Of a stretch of DNA of 64,000 bases, positions 1-8,319 are shown one piece after another. Below the pieces are notes generated by a model. That model did not search any database and was not told the origin of the DNA. It saw nothing but the letters and a program-made list of their open reading frames with translations. The DNA is taken from contig NZ_FZOL01000010.1 of assembly GCF_900188455.1 (NCBI RefSeq), positions 151,303 to 215,302 of the forward strand, given 5' to 3'. Within the stretch, counting starts at the first letter, position 1, and each line of letters opens with the position of its first letter. Both the position numbers and the translations under genes were made by a program. The DNA comes from Pseudomonas japonica. GTDB lineage: Bacteria > Pseudomonadota > Gammaproteobacteria > Pseudomonadales > Pseudomonadaceae.

Positions 1-1
1 C

Positions 2-253
2 GCCATGTACGGCAGTATCGGCGCGATCATCGTCCTGCTCCTGTACTTCTACATTTCCGCCGCGGTGTTGCTGCTCGGCGCGGAAATGAATGCGGCGATC
101 GAGCACCTGTCCGCGGAAGGCAAGCGTCCCGGGGAAAAACAACCCGGCGACGGAGCGCCGGATCGTGCTACAAATCGCCACTCCGGGCTGGGCCGCGATC
201 ACGCCCCGGCCGCCGGACCCGAACCCGTGAGCCGAACCTCCCATGATTCGTGA
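2..253 (+). CDS. YihY/virulence factor BrkB family membrane protein, C-terminal part
   Basis: The reading frame is already open at base 2 and closes at 253, so only the last ~83 codons are present. It opens with a glycine-rich turn and a long hydrophobic segment ending in a [18 protein letters not shown] motif. That pattern (last membrane helix, then 'GAE-N') is characteristic of the C-terminus of the YihY/BrkB inner-membrane family. A polar, probably cytoplasmic tail of about 50 residues follows. The molecular role of this family is not settled; it was once misnamed ribonuclease BN. The end overlaps the start of def by 11 bp, suggesting translational coupling. The N-terminus lies outside the window. 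Confidence 0.8.
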   Translation, partial: AMYGSIGAIIVLLLYFYISAAVLLLGAEMNAAIEHLSAEGKRPGEKQPGDGAPDRATNRHSGLGRDHAPAAGPEPVSRTSHDS

Positions 254-782
254 AATCCTGAAAATGGGCGACGAGCGCCTGTTGCGCATCGCCCCGCCGG
301 TCCCTGAGCACCTGCTTGGCAGTGCCGAACTGCGGCAACTGATCGACGACATGTTCGAAACCATGCGCCATGTCGGTGGGGTCGGCCTGGCCGCGCCGCA
401 GATCGGGGTCGACCTGCAACTGGTGATCTTCGGTTTCGAGCGCAGCGAGCGTTACCCGGACGCCGAGCCGGTGCCACAGACCATCCTGCTCAACCCGGTC
501 ATCACCCCGATCGGTAGCGAACTGGAGGAGGGCTGGGAAGGCTGCCTGTCCGTGCCGGGCCTGCGCGGGGTGGTCAGTCGCTACAAGAGCATCTTCTACG
601 AGGGCGTGGACCCGCAGGGGCAGCCGATTCGCCGCACCGCCGACGGTTTTCACGCCCGGGTGGTGCAGCACGAGTGCGATCACCTGATCGGGCGCCTGTA
701 CCCGTCGCGCATCCACGACTTCAGCCGCTTCGGCTACACCGAGGTGCTGTTCCCCGGACTCGATCCCGCCGCCGACGACTGA
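243..782 (+). CDS. def: Peptide deformylase
   Basis: This 179-residue protein has all three deformylase signatures in order: [10 protein letters not shown] (46-55), EGCLSVPG (99-106, metal-ligand Cys101) and QHECDHLIG (142-150, ligands His143/His147, catalytic Glu144). It removes the N-formyl group from the initiator methionine of nascent proteins in the cytoplasm. Unlike the usual def gene it is not followed by fmt; it overlaps a YihY/BrkB gene and converges with an acetyltransferase. It is therefore probably a second (paralogous) deformylase, common in Pseudomonas. No strong Shine-Dalgarno sequence precedes the ATG, consistent with coupling to the upstream gene. Confidence 0.95.
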   Translation: MIREILKMGDERLLRIAPPVPEHLLGSAELRQLIDDMFETMRHVGGVGLAAPQIGVDLQLVIFGFERSERYPDAEPVPQTILLNPVITPIGSELEEGWEGCLSVPGLRGVVSRYKSIFYEGVDPQGQPIRRTADGFHARVVQHECDHLIGRLYPSRIHDFSRFGYTEVLFPGLDPAADD

Positions 783-1219
783 TGCCGCGCCATCGCCAGC
801 AGGGGCTTGCTGCGCCGGTAGCGGGCCAGGCGCTCGGCGAGCACGGCGGGCAGGTCTTCGCTGACGGCATAGCCCAGCTTTTCATAGAAAGTTTGCAGAT
901 CCGGATGACAGAACAGCCAGATGCAACCCGTGGCGTCCTGGCTGGCCCGTTCGATCAGGCGTCGCGCCACCTGTCGCCGCCGCCAGTCCTGGGCCACCAG
1001 CAAACCGGTCAACCAATGCCCGCCCGGCACCGGACTGAGGTTCAGCGCCGCGACGATCGCTCCCGCACGCGCGACCCAGGCCACGCCGCTGTCGCTACCA
1101 CGCATGGGCGAGGACTGGCTTTTATAGAACTTGTTCAACAGCGGGCGTTCGCTGGCGGTCAGCGGGCTGCACTGGATCGGTACGGGGTTGGGCACGGATG
1201 GAGGCTCTGGGGCGGGCAT
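734..1219 (-). CDS. GNAT family N-acetyltransferase
   Basis: A 161-residue protein with a GNAT core. The central stretch '[22 protein letters not shown]' region corresponds to motif A, where Q/R-x-x-G/A-x acetyl-CoA pyrophosphate binding occurs, and '[12 protein letters not shown]' is the typical C-terminal motif B. The substrate cannot be told. The 3' end overlaps the 3' end of def by 49 bp in convergent orientation. The only ATG near the N-terminus is at 1219 and it has no clear ribosome-binding site, so the true start could be further inside. Family assignment is firm, substrate unknown. Confidence 0.8.
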   Translation of the reverse strand: MPAPEPPSVPNPVPIQCSPLTASERPLLNKFYKSQSSPMRGSDSGVAWVARAGAIVAALNLSPVPGGHWLTGLLVAQDWRRRQVARRLIERASQDATGCIWLFCHPDLQTFYEKLGYAVSEDLPAVLAERLARYRRSKPLLAMARHQSSAAGSSPGNSTSV

Positions 1220-1469
1220 TTGGCGCGGACTGAATGCTGTTCGGACGGGTAAGGATCAGCCTGGATTGTTGCTGAATCGGTAACAGTGAATGTCAGGCGT
1301 GATGATTCAACGAAGTTAGCAGATCAGTAAACTGAGCGCATCCCCACTAAACACCACCTGATGGGATCGGTACTTCGTGTTATCTCCAGTGTTGGAATAA
1401 CAACTTCTCCGCGCCACTTGGCATATGAAGTCAATCTGTTGGTTTGATTGCTTTAAAGGCCCACACATC

Positions 1470-1724
1470 ATGAAAGCATTAGTTGCAGTTGCATTACTTG
1501 CCGTGTCTTCGTTCGCCCTCGCTGACCAGGCCGCCAGTGCCCAGCAGCCGGCGCCCGAGCAATACAGCTACGGCACTGATCTGGATATCGCCAAGGTCAT
1601 CAGCCTGTCGAAAGTTGCGAATGTCTGTGAAGTCGTGCCGGCCACCATGGTCTATGAAGATCATCAAGGCCAGCGTCATACCCTCGAATACCGGGTCATG
1701 GGTGATGGTTGCAGCCAGGGCTGA
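1470..1724 (+). CDS. DUF2790 small periplasmic protein
   Basis: An 84-residue protein with a clear signal peptide (MKALVAVALLAVSSFALA, cleavage after ALA at ~18). The mature domain is short and matches the Pseudomonas DUF2790 family: an 'Y-YGT-LDIAKVIS' opening, a V-C-E-V-VPATM-Y-D segment and a terminal Y-V-G-GC motif. The two cysteines (in 'NVCEV' and 'DGCSQG') may form a disulfide. The ATG at 1470 gives the signal peptide directly; the in-frame ATG at 1425 would add a useless leader. Function is unknown, though family members are often reported as metal- or stress-induced. A bidirectional terminator follows. Confidence 0.8.
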   Translation: MKALVAVALLAVSSFALADQAASAQQPAPEQYSYGTDLDIAKVISLSKVANVCEVVPATMVYEDHQGQRHTLEYRVMGDGCSQG

Positions 1725-1743
1725 AAGTTGTAAGTAAGGCAAT

Positions 1744-1775
1744 AAAAAGCCCCCGTCTTCACGGGGGCTTTTTAT
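1744..1775. terminator. Bidirectional rho-independent terminator
   Basis: The sequence AAAAAGCCCCCGT, a CTTC loop, then ACGGGGGCTTTTT forms a 13-bp hairpin with A- and T-tracts on both sides. It lies between the convergent DUF2790 and ada genes and can serve both. Confidence 0.92.
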
Positions 1776-1782
1776 TGCCTGT

Positions 1783-2844
1783 TCATTGTCTTTCCCGTTC
1801 GAGAAGTTGCTGTTTGCGTTCCACGCCCCAGCGGTAGCCGGAGAGATTGCCATCGCTGCGCACCACCCGGTGGCAGGGGATCGCCACCGCGAGGCTGTTG
1901 GCGCCGCAGGCCTGGGCTACCGCGCGTACCGCTTTCGGGGCGCCGATACGTTCGGCGATTTGCGCATAGCTGGCGGTGCTGCCCACCGGAATCTCCCGCA
2001 GCGCCTGCCAGACCCGTTCCTGGAAGGCCGTGCCGCGCAGGTCCAGGGGCAGGTCGAGGCCGATGGCCGGCGCCTCGACGAAGCCCACCACCTGTGCCAC
2101 CAGTTGCTCGAATCGCGCGTCCGCACCGATGAGATTGGCCTTGGGGAACTTGTCCTGCAGGTCCTGCAGCAGCGCCTGCGGATCGTCGCCCAGAAGGATC
2201 GCGCAGATGCCCCTGGCGCTTTGCGCAATCAGGATCGCGCCCAGCGAGCACTGCGCGATGGCGAAGTGAATATCGGTGTTGGCGCCGCCGTCGCGCCAGG
2301 TGCCCGGTGTCATGCCGAGACGGGCGTTGCTCGATTCGTAGAAGCGGCTGTTGGAGTTGAAGCCGGCCTCGTACATCGCTTCGGTGATCGAGTCGGCGCG
2401 CTGCAACTGGTTGCGCAGCTTGCGCGCGCGGTGGGCGCTGGCGTAGGCCTTGGGGGTCAGGCCGGTGGCGCGCTTGAACACCCGATGGAAGTGGTAGGGG
2501 CTCATGTTCACCTGCTCGGCCAACTGGCTCAGGCTCGGCTCGACCTCGGCGCTTTCGATCAGCTTGCAGGCGCGGGTGACCTGGGCGGCGTGCTGGCGCG
2601 CCAGTGTGTTCTGGTCGCCGCCACGTCGCCGGCTGGGACGATAGCCGGCGGCTTCGGCGTCGGCCGGGGTGTCGAAGAACTCGACGTTCTCGATCCGCGG
2701 GCGGCGCGCGGGGCTCGATGGCGGGCAATACACGCCGGTGGTGCGCACGCCGTAGACGAAGGTGCCGTCGGCGGAGGCGTCACGGGCCAGCAGGGCTTGC
2801 CAGCGTGGGTCGGATTCGGTGATGACGGGTGTACTGCGACGCAT
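1783..2844 (-). CDS. ada: Ada-type regulator / O6-methylguanine-DNA methyltransferase with degenerate zinc site
   Basis: A 353-residue protein with the three-part Ada layout: N-terminal metal-binding/phosphotriester domain (1-80), AraC-type helix-turn-helix (about 85-185) and C-terminal O6-alkylguanine methyltransferase with the active-site PCHR motif (Cys324). In E. coli Ada four cysteines (38, 42, 69, 72) bind zinc and Cys38 accepts the methyl group. Here the Cys38 equivalent is kept (Cys40), but the other three are Ser44, Ser71 and Arg74, so zinc binding and methyl-switch activation are doubtful. The ATG at 2844 is chosen because GGAG lies 8 bases before it. It follows alkA on the same strand, 120 bp downstream. 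Confidence 0.9.
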   Translation of the reverse strand: MRRSTPVITESDPRWQALLARDASADGTFVYGVRTTGVYCPPSSPARRPRIENVEFFDTPADAEAAGYRPSRRRGGDQNTLARQHAAQVTRACKLIESAEVEPSLSQLAEQVNMSPYHFHRVFKRATGLTPKAYASAHRARKLRNQLQRADSITEAMYEAGFNSNSRFYESSNARLGMTPGTWRDGGANTDIHFAIAQCSLGAILIAQSARGICAILLGDDPQALLQDLQDKFPKANLIGADARFEQLVAQVVGFVEAPAIGLDLPLDLRGTAFQERVWQALREIPVGSTASYAQIAERIGAPKAVRAVAQACGANSLAVAIPCHRVVRSDGNLSGYRWGVERKQQLLERERQ

Positions 2845-2964
2845 GGGGAGTCTCCGATAGCCTTTGTTTGCGCCCATCAGGCAGGGCCGACACAGTCCTT
2901 GAGCGGTATGGAGGGATTCTAGGAATTCCTTGCCATCCGAAAACTCCGCCTCTTGCTTTCGAAT

Positions 2965-3591
2965 TCACTTCGCCGGGACCCGCCACAGATACCAGGCCGC
3001 CACCGTCCGGTACGGACTCCATGCCAGACCCAGCTCCCTCAACTGCCTCGGCGTCGGCTGCGCCTCCAGGCCATGCAGCCGGCGATACCCCTCGCGCACG
3101 CCGAAGTCGTCCACCGGCAGGATGTCCATCTGCTCCAGGGTGTAGATCAGCAGCATCTCCACGGTCCAGCGACCCACGCCGGGCAGGCGGGTCAGGCGTT
3201 CGATCAGCGCCTCATGATCCATGTTGCGGGCCTCGGCATGATCCGGCACCAGCCCGTCCAGCCGTCCCTGCGCCACGGCCTGCACGGTGCTGATCTTGCG
3301 CCCGGAGAAGCCGCAGGCGCGCAGTTGCTCCGGGGTGGTCGCCAGCAGTTGTTCGGGGGACGGAAAGTCCTGCCCGGGATACAACGCGAGAAAGCGCCCG
3401 AGAATCGCCTCGGCGGCCCTGGCATGCAATTGCTGGTAAGCGATGGCCCGCACCAGTGCCTGGTAGGGATCGCGGGTCGGCAACGGCACATGCAGGCACG
3501 CACCGATGGCATCGATATGCGCGGCCCACAGCGCACTCTGCTGGCGCAGGTGATCCGTGGCCCGGGTGTAGAAGTGGTCGCGTTCGTTCAT
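2965..3591 (-). CDS. alkA: DNA-3-methyladenine glycosylase II family
   Basis: A 208-residue HhH-GPD glycosylase. The helix-hairpin-helix 'LTRLPGVGRWTVEMLLIY' is followed by the catalytic Asp region 'DILPVDDFGVREGY'. It excises alkylated purines (3-methyladenine and related lesions) to start base-excision repair. It is shorter than E. coli AlkA (282 aa), lacking the N-terminal TBP-like extension, as is usual for Pseudomonas AlkA-type proteins. The ATG at 3591 (MNERDHFY...) is preferred to the upstream ATG at 3645, which would overlap the mocR-like gene's end. Its neighbour downstream is ada, forming an alkylation-repair cluster. Confidence 0.9.
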   Translation of the reverse strand: MNERDHFYTRATDHLRQQSALWAAHIDAIGACLHVPLPTRDPYQALVRAIAYQQLHARAAEAILGRFLALYPGQDFPSPEQLLATTPEQLRACGFSGRKISTVQAVAQGRLDGLVPDHAEARNMDHEALIERLTRLPGVGRWTVEMLLIYTLEQMDILPVDDFGVREGYRRLHGLEAQPTPRQLRELGLAWSPYRTVAAWYLWRVPAK

Positions 3592-3641
3592 GGCTATCCG
3601 TTCCGCAAAGCTGCTGGAGTGTAGGCGGGCTGGGAGGCTTG

Positions 3642-5006
3642 TCACTCCGGATCCTGCGCCGTGAATTCGCCGAGCACCGTGGCGACCCGCTCCAGTGCCT
3701 GCTTCAGTTCGGCCCGGCTGCGCGCTGCGGTCAAGCTGATGCGCAGCGCCGGCAGTTGCCCCTGCTTCACCGCGAACACCTGCGCCGGCACCACCTCGAC
3801 ACCCTTGGCGCGGCAGGCTGCGGCCAACACGTCGCCGGGGCGGGGGCCGCCGAGCCAGATATGCGGCGATGGCCGCTCCTGATGGGCCAGCGCCGGCCCC
3901 AGCAGGCGTTGCGCCAGGCGCCAGCGCTGCATGACTTCCTCGCGCTGCCAGGCCAGTTTGCGCGCGGCGGTACCGTCGTCGATCCAGCGGCAGGCGATGT
4001 CCAGCATCAACGGTGCAATCTGCCAGTGAGTGGCCTGGGCATGCGGATCGATGCGTCCCAGCAGGCTCGCGTCGCCGGCGATCCAGCCCAGGCGCAGGCC
4101 GGCGCAGACGGTCTTCGACAGGCTGCTGACCAGCAAGCCGCGCGGGCCGAGCAACGGCAGCAGCGGTGGCTCGTCGCCAAGGGCGCCATAGACATCGTCC
4201 TCCACCAGCAGCAGGTCCAGGCGCTCGACCACGGCGGCGACGGCACGCCGCCGCTGTTCGCCCATGCGCGCCCCGGTGGGGTTGTGCAACGCCGGGGTCA
4301 GGACCACCACCCGCGCGCCGCTGGCCCGGGCCACGCGGTCGAGATCGTCGGGGAGGATGCCTTCGCGGTCCATGGCGATGCCGTGCAGCGGCAGGCGCAA
4401 CTGGCGGCAGGCGGCCTTGATGCCGGGCGCGGTCAACGCTTCGACCATCACCGCTTCGCCGGGCTGACAGAACGACAGCAGTACGCTGAACAACCCCTGC
4501 TGCGCGCCCCCGCAGAGCAGCACCTGGGCGGCGTTGAGCGCCAGGCTGCGTCGATTCAGCCAGCTGGCGCCGTGCAGGCGGCCGAGCAGCAACTGTTCGG
4601 CGCCGAGATAGTGTTCCAGCGCATGGCCGGCACCCTGTTGAAGCACTGCGCGCAGTGCCTGTTCGAGGTCCTGGCTGTGCTCGTCCACCACCGGCACGTT
4701 GGTCGACAGATCGATGCTGGCGCTGCCGTCGTCGCGCTGTTTGAGGCGGAACAGCGTGGCTTCCTTGCTGCCGGCCAGCACGTAGGTGCCGCGCCCGACC
4801 TCGCCGGACACCAGATGCCGCGCCGCCGCCTCGCGGTAGGCCTGCTGCGTGGTGCTCGGATTCAGGCCCAGGGTCCAGGCCAGGCGACGCTGTGGTGGCA
4901 GGCGTTCGCCGACCTTGAGTTCGCCGGTTTCGATGGCGCGGGCGATGGCATCGACCAGGGCGAGGTAGCGCGGTTGGCCGTCATCGGTGAGGGTGGGGGT
5001 CCACAT
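3642..5006 (-). CDS. MocR-type (GntR / aminotransferase) transcriptional regulator
   Basis: A 454-residue fusion of an N-terminal GntR winged helix (about 10-80; 'GERLPPQRRLAWTLGLNPSTTQQAYREA') and a class-I aminotransferase-like domain. The PLP lysine is in 'SLSKTVCAGLRLGW' and the PLP-binding Asp in the 'LLLVEDDVYG' segment. MocR proteins bind PLP and an amino compound to control usually divergent genes. Here the divergent target is the threonine-dehydratase-like gene starting 90 bp away, so a hydroxy-amino acid is a plausible effector (inference). Two direct repeats in the shared intergenic region fit a MocR operator. Confidence 0.9.
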   Translation of the reverse strand: MWTPTLTDDGQPRYLALVDAIARAIETGELKVGERLPPQRRLAWTLGLNPSTTQQAYREAAARHLVSGEVGRGTYVLAGSKEATLFRLKQRDDGSASIDLSTNVPVVDEHSQDLEQALRAVLQQGAGHALEHYLGAEQLLLGRLHGASWLNRRSLALNAAQVLLCGGAQQGLFSVLLSFCQPGEAVMVEALTAPGIKAACRQLRLPLHGIAMDREGILPDDLDRVARASGARVVVLTPALHNPTGARMGEQRRRAVAAVVERLDLLLVEDDVYGALGDEPPLLPLLGPRGLLVSSLSKTVCAGLRLGWIAGDASLLGRIDPHAQATHWQIAPLMLDIACRWIDDGTAARKLAWQREEVMQRWRLAQRLLGPALAHQERPSPHIWLGGPRPGDVLAAACRAKGVEVVPAQVFAVKQGQLPALRISLTAARSRAELKQALERVATVLGEFTAQDPE

Positions 5007-5019
5007 GTTTTATTGTTGG

Positions 5020-5049
5020 CCATGCAATATAAGGTTTGACCCATACAAT
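5020..5049. promoter_or_regulatory. Direct-repeat candidate operator for the MocR regulator
   Basis: CCATGCAAT (5020-5028) and CCATACAAT (5041-5049) are direct repeats differing at one base, spaced 21 bp start to start, i.e. two helical turns on one DNA face. They sit between the divergent MocR regulator and the dehydratase gene. MocR regulators such as PdxR are known to use same-face direct repeats. Confidence 0.5.
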
Positions 5050-5096
5050 GCGCGGCAGCCAGGATCGGGTCAACTCCATCCGATCCGAGGTGTTCC

Positions 5097-6053
5097 ATGT
5101 TCGATCTGCCTGCCCTGCGCGAAGCGTCCCGTCTGGTCCGTGCCGAGGTCCCCGCCACTGCGCAGTACGCCTGGCCGCGCCTGGCCGAGCGACTGGGTTG
5201 CGAGGTCTGGGTCAAGCACGAGAACCATGCGCCCACCGGCGCCTTCAAGGTGCGTGGCGGCTTGCTCTATGTGCAGTCGCTGCTGGCCCGGGCACCGCAG
5301 ACGCGTGGCCTGGTCACCGCGACCCGGGGCAATCACGGGCAGAGCATGGCCCTGGCGGCAGGCAAGGCCGGGGTGCCGATCATCATCGTCGTGCCCGAAG
5401 GCAATTCCCGGGAAAAGAACGCGGCGATGCGCGCCCTTGGCGCCGAGCTGGTGGAGCACGGTGCCGACTTCGATCTGGCGCGGGCCGAGGCCGCGCGACT
5501 GGCCGAAGTGCATGGCTATGAAAGCGTGCCGCCGTTTCACCCGGACCTGATTCGTGGTGTGGCGACCTACGCGCTGGAACTGTTCGAGGCCGTGGCGCGG
5601 CTGGATGCGGTGTACGTGCCGATCGGCATGGGCTCGGGTATCTGCGGCTTGATCCGGACCCGCGACCTGCTGGGGCTGGATACCGAGATCATCGGTGTGG
5701 TGTCCAGTGAAGCGGATGCCTACGCGCAGAGCTTCGAGCAGGGCCGTATCGTCACCACCGCGACTGCCAATACCTTCGCCGACGGCATGGCCTGCCGCAT
5801 GCCGGTGGCGGAGGCGTTCGAGATCATTCGCCAGGGGGCGGCGCGTATCGTCCGGGTGACGGATGCCGAGATTGCCGAGGCCATGCGCATCTATCACGAG
5901 GACACCCACAACACGGCCGAAGGCGCCGGCGCCGCCGGCCTGGCCGCGCTGTGCCAGGAGCGCGAGCGGCAGCGCGGGAAGAAGGTGGCGGTGGTGTTGA
6001 GTGGGGCGAACATCGATCGGCAGGGGTATGCGCGGGTGCTGGCGGGGGATTGA
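5097..6053 (+). CDS. Threonine dehydratase-like PLP enzyme
   Basis: A 318-residue fold-type II PLP enzyme. The PLP lysine is in 'PTGAFKVRGG' (about residue 51), with the substrate-binding 'TATRGNHGQS' loop and a glycine-rich phosphate loop 'GMGSGICG'. It probably dehydrates threonine/serine or a beta-hydroxy-aspartate-type amino acid. It lacks the C-terminal ACT-like regulatory domains of biosynthetic IlvA (about 500 aa), so a catabolic role is more likely. GAGG lies 6 bases before the ATG. The divergent MocR gene is its likely regulator. The exact substrate cannot be read from the sequence. Confidence 0.85.
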   Translation: MFDLPALREASRLVRAEVPATAQYAWPRLAERLGCEVWVKHENHAPTGAFKVRGGLLYVQSLLARAPQTRGLVTATRGNHGQSMALAAGKAGVPIIIVVPEGNSREKNAAMRALGAELVEHGADFDLARAEAARLAEVHGYESVPPFHPDLIRGVATYALELFEAVARLDAVYVPIGMGSGICGLIRTRDLLGLDTEIIGVVSSEADAYAQSFEQGRIVTTATANTFADGMACRMPVAEAFEIIRQGAARIVRVTDAEIAEAMRIYHEDTHNTAEGAGAAGLAALCQERERQRGKKVAVVLSGANIDRQGYARVLAGD

Positions 6054-6082
6054 AAAGTCTTGAATGAACTTCAGGGAAAAAG

Positions 6083-6103
6083 TGCTATCTTAATTTGATA
6101 GCA
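6083..6103. promoter_or_regulatory. Palindromic candidate operator of hicAB
   Basis: TGCTATC-TTAATTT-GATAGCA is a perfect 7-bp inverted repeat ending 8 bp before hicA. HicB antitoxins with a DNA-binding domain repress their own operon at such sites; the AT-rich centre may overlap the -10 region. Confidence 0.5.
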
Positions 6104-6110
6104 TTTTCCG

Positions 6111-6365
6111 ATGCAGAATCGACATCGCAAGACTCTCGAAGCCATCTTCAGGCTACCCACCAGTACTTCACTGGTGTTCGCCGATATCGAAGCCCTGATC
6201 GTCCATCTGGGCGGCTCGGTGCATGAGCGTGAAGGTTCGCGGGTCAAGCTTGTGCTGGGGCAGCATCAATGGCGCTGCCACCGGCCACATCCGGGCAAGG
6301 AGGCCAGGCGTTATCAGGTCGAAGAAGCACGGGAGTTTCTTCTGCGGGCAGGAGTTCAGGCATGA
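6111..6365 (+). CDS. hicA: HicA-type mRNA interferase toxin
   Basis: An 84-residue protein of the longer HicA form. It has 'IEALIVHLGGSVHEREGSRVKLVLG' followed by 'HRPHPGKEARRYQVEEAREFLLRAGV'. HicA toxins have a double-stranded RNA-binding fold and cleave mRNA; the 'G-S-R-V' and 'HRPHP' signature is that of the 80-85-residue subgroup. The next gene overlaps its stop by 4 bp (ATGA) and encodes the HicB partner. The palindrome just upstream probably provides autoregulation. Confidence 0.85.
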   Translation: MQNRHRKTLEAIFRLPTSTSLVFADIEALIVHLGGSVHEREGSRVKLVLGQHQWRCHRPHPGKEARRYQVEEAREFLLRAGVQA

Positions 6366-6694
6366 GCAACATGAGTTACAAAGGCTATTCGGCGCGGGTC
6401 GAGTACGATGCCCGCGACGATATTTTCGTGGGGCGGGTGCTGGGTGTGCGCGACATCATCAGTTTCCACGCGAGTTCCGTCAGTGAACTGCACGAGGCAT
6501 TCAGGGGCGCGCTGGAAGACTATCTCGCCGATTGCATCGAGCGCGGTGTGACGCCGGACAAGCCGGCGTCCGGCAAGGTGATGCTGCGGATTCGCCCGGA
6601 GGTCCATGCGGCTGCGACCATTGCCGCGCAAAAGCAGGGCAAGAGTCTCAACCAATGGGCCGATGAGGTTTTCGAGCAGGCTGCCTTGGCCTGA
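6362..6694 (+). CDS. hicB: HicB-type antitoxin
   Basis: A 110-residue protein starting at the ATG that overlaps the hicA stop. Residues 1-60 form the HicB fold ('YSARVEYDARDDIFVGRVLGVRDIISFHASSVSELHEAFRGALEDYLADC'), and the tail (about 70-110) is ribbon-helix-helix-like ('MLRIRPEVHAAATIAAQKQGKSLNQWADEVFEQA'). It binds and neutralises HicA and, through the helix region, represses the operon. The toxin-antitoxin order and coupling are standard. Nothing looks broken, so the module is probably active. Confidence 0.88.
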   Translation: MSNMSYKGYSARVEYDARDDIFVGRVLGVRDIISFHASSVSELHEAFRGALEDYLADCIERGVTPDKPASGKVMLRIRPEVHAAATIAAQKQGKSLNQWADEVFEQAALA

Positions 6695-6776
6695 TCCGCA
6701 ATTTCTTCCAATACATTTCCTGCCTGATCCGCTTCAATACCGGCTGCCTTTTTCGTAGTCGGTAGCGGATCCCTTC

Positions 6777-7421
6777 ATGCCTTTCTCCAACGGATTTCTT
6801 CTCAGCCTGTCCCTGTGCCTGGATATCGGCATTGCCAATATCGCCATGATCACCCTGGCCATGCAGCGCGGCTTCTGGCAGGGCATGTGGCTGGGCCTGG
6901 GCACCTGCGTCGGCGACCTGATCTACGCCCTCGCGGCGCTGGCCGGGATGACCGTGCTGCTGCAGTTCGAGGCGGTGCGCTGGACCCTGTGGATCGGCGG
7001 CTCGCTGCTGCTGGTGTGGTTCGCGGTGAAGATGCTGCTGGCGGCGCTGCGCGGCGATGCGCATCTGGACACCGCGGTGCAGGTGGTGCGCGAGTCGCCC
7101 TGGCGCGAGTTTGTCCGCGGGATCGTGCTGGCCATGTCCTCGCCCAGCGCGATCCTCTGGTTCGCCGCGGTGGGCGGGGTGCTGATTTCCCGTTCCGGCG
7201 CTGGCGGCCCGTTGGAGGCGGGGCTGTTCCTCGGCGGGTTCTTCTGTGCCGGAGTGCTCTGGTGCCTGACCCTGTGCGGTGTCGCCAGCCATGGCGGGCG
7301 ACTGCTCGGGGATCGTCTGCTGATCTGGTCGTACCTGGCTTCGGCGGGGATCTTCTGCTACTTCGCGGTCTACGTGATCGTCTCCGGTTACCGCGAATTC
7401 ATCCTCGCCCCGGCCCTCTGA
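6777..7421 (+). CDS. LysE family exporter
   Basis: A 214-residue inner-membrane protein with about six hydrophobic segments. The N-terminal region 'ANIAMITLAMQRGFWQGMWLGLGTCVGDLIYALAALAG' is the typical RhtB/LysE repeat pattern (a small-residue-rich helix, then G-x-G-D). The family exports amino acids or related metabolites; the substrate is unknown. Its 3' end overlaps the convergent AraC-type gene by 23 bp, and such a regulator beside a LysE exporter suggests a functional pair. Confidence 0.85.
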   Translation: MPFSNGFLLSLSLCLDIGIANIAMITLAMQRGFWQGMWLGLGTCVGDLIYALAALAGMTVLLQFEAVRWTLWIGGSLLLVWFAVKMLLAALRGDAHLDTAVQVVRESPWREFVRGIVLAMSSPSAILWFAAVGGVLISRSGAGGPLEAGLFLGGFFCAGVLWCLTLCGVASHGGRLLGDRLLIWSYLASAGIFCYFAVYVIVSGYREFILAPAL

Positions 7422-8205
7422 ACGCCAGCCAGTAGTGCTTGGGCGTGATGCCCATGACCCGGCGGAAGGCGTTGATGAAGTGGCTCTGGTCATAGAAGCC
7501 GAGGGCATCCGCCACTTCCGCGGGATGCTCGCCGAGGCGCAGGCGGCGGCGCGCCTCGCTCAGGCGCACCTGCATGTGGTACTGCAACGGCGCCAGTCCG
7601 GTGGCCTTCTTGAAGCAGCGCACGAAGTGGTACTTGCTTAGGCCCGCCACCGCCGCCAGCTCTTCCAGTTCCAGCCGGCCCTGCGCGGTGTCGCGCATGC
7701 ACTGGATCGCCTGGCGCACCGCGTAGGTTCGTTCGGGCAGCGGCGCGGTGGGTTGTTCGAGCAGCCGGGCCAGCAGGATCAGCAGCGCTTCCTCCTGATC
7801 CGCAGGCTGTCCATCAGGGCTGCGGGCGAAGTCGATGATGGCGCGGTACAGCCCGGCATCGTGCGATACGCCCTGGGCGAAGCTCGGCAGGCCGTCCACC
7901 TGCTTCAGGTTGTTTTCCCGAGCGATCCGCCGCAGCGCGTCCGGGGCCAGGTGCAGGCTGATGTACTCCACGCCGCCCGGGCCGAACTCCGAGGCCTGGA
8001 CCGCCAGCGGGTTGTACAGGGTGATGGCCCCGGGAGGCACGTCGAGAGTCTCGCCATCCAGCCAGATCCGCTCGTTTCCCCGCAGGTTCGCGCCCAGGAC
8101 GTACTCGTCGTGAGTGTGGCGCTCGAAGCGCGCGGCGTCACTGGCCTCAACCCAGGAAGATTCGACCAGTCCACAAGTCCGTAACGCCTGACTGACTAAT
8201 GCCAT
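7399..8205 (-). CDS. AraC family transcriptional regulator
   Basis: A 268-residue protein with an N-terminal cupin-like ligand domain (starting 'ERHTHDEYVLGANLRGNERIWLDGE') and a C-terminal double helix-turn-helix ('LEELAAVAGLSKYHFVRCFKKATGLAPLQYHMQVRLSEARRRL...DALGFYDQSHFINAFRRVMGITPKHY'). The second helix-turn-helix matches the AraC family signature. It probably responds to a small hydrophilic metabolite and controls the neighbouring LysE exporter (inference from position). Confidence 0.9.
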   Translation of the reverse strand: MALVSQALRTCGLVESSWVEASDAARFERHTHDEYVLGANLRGNERIWLDGETLDVPPGAITLYNPLAVQASEFGPGGVEYISLHLAPDALRRIARENNLKQVDGLPSFAQGVSHDAGLYRAIIDFARSPDGQPADQEEALLILLARLLEQPTAPLPERTYAVRQAIQCMRDTAQGRLELEELAAVAGLSKYHFVRCFKKATGLAPLQYHMQVRLSEARRRLRLGEHPAEVADALGFYDQSHFINAFRRVMGITPKHYWLAFRGPGRG

Positions 8206-8319
8206 CTGGCAGATTCCCCGAAGTGTGCAACGCGGCTACGCTAGCCGAGTGCCAGCAGGCGCGGCAACCGAAAATGCCGCCCCGCCAGCTTTTTTGACCA
8301 GACCTTGTGAGGCACGGAT

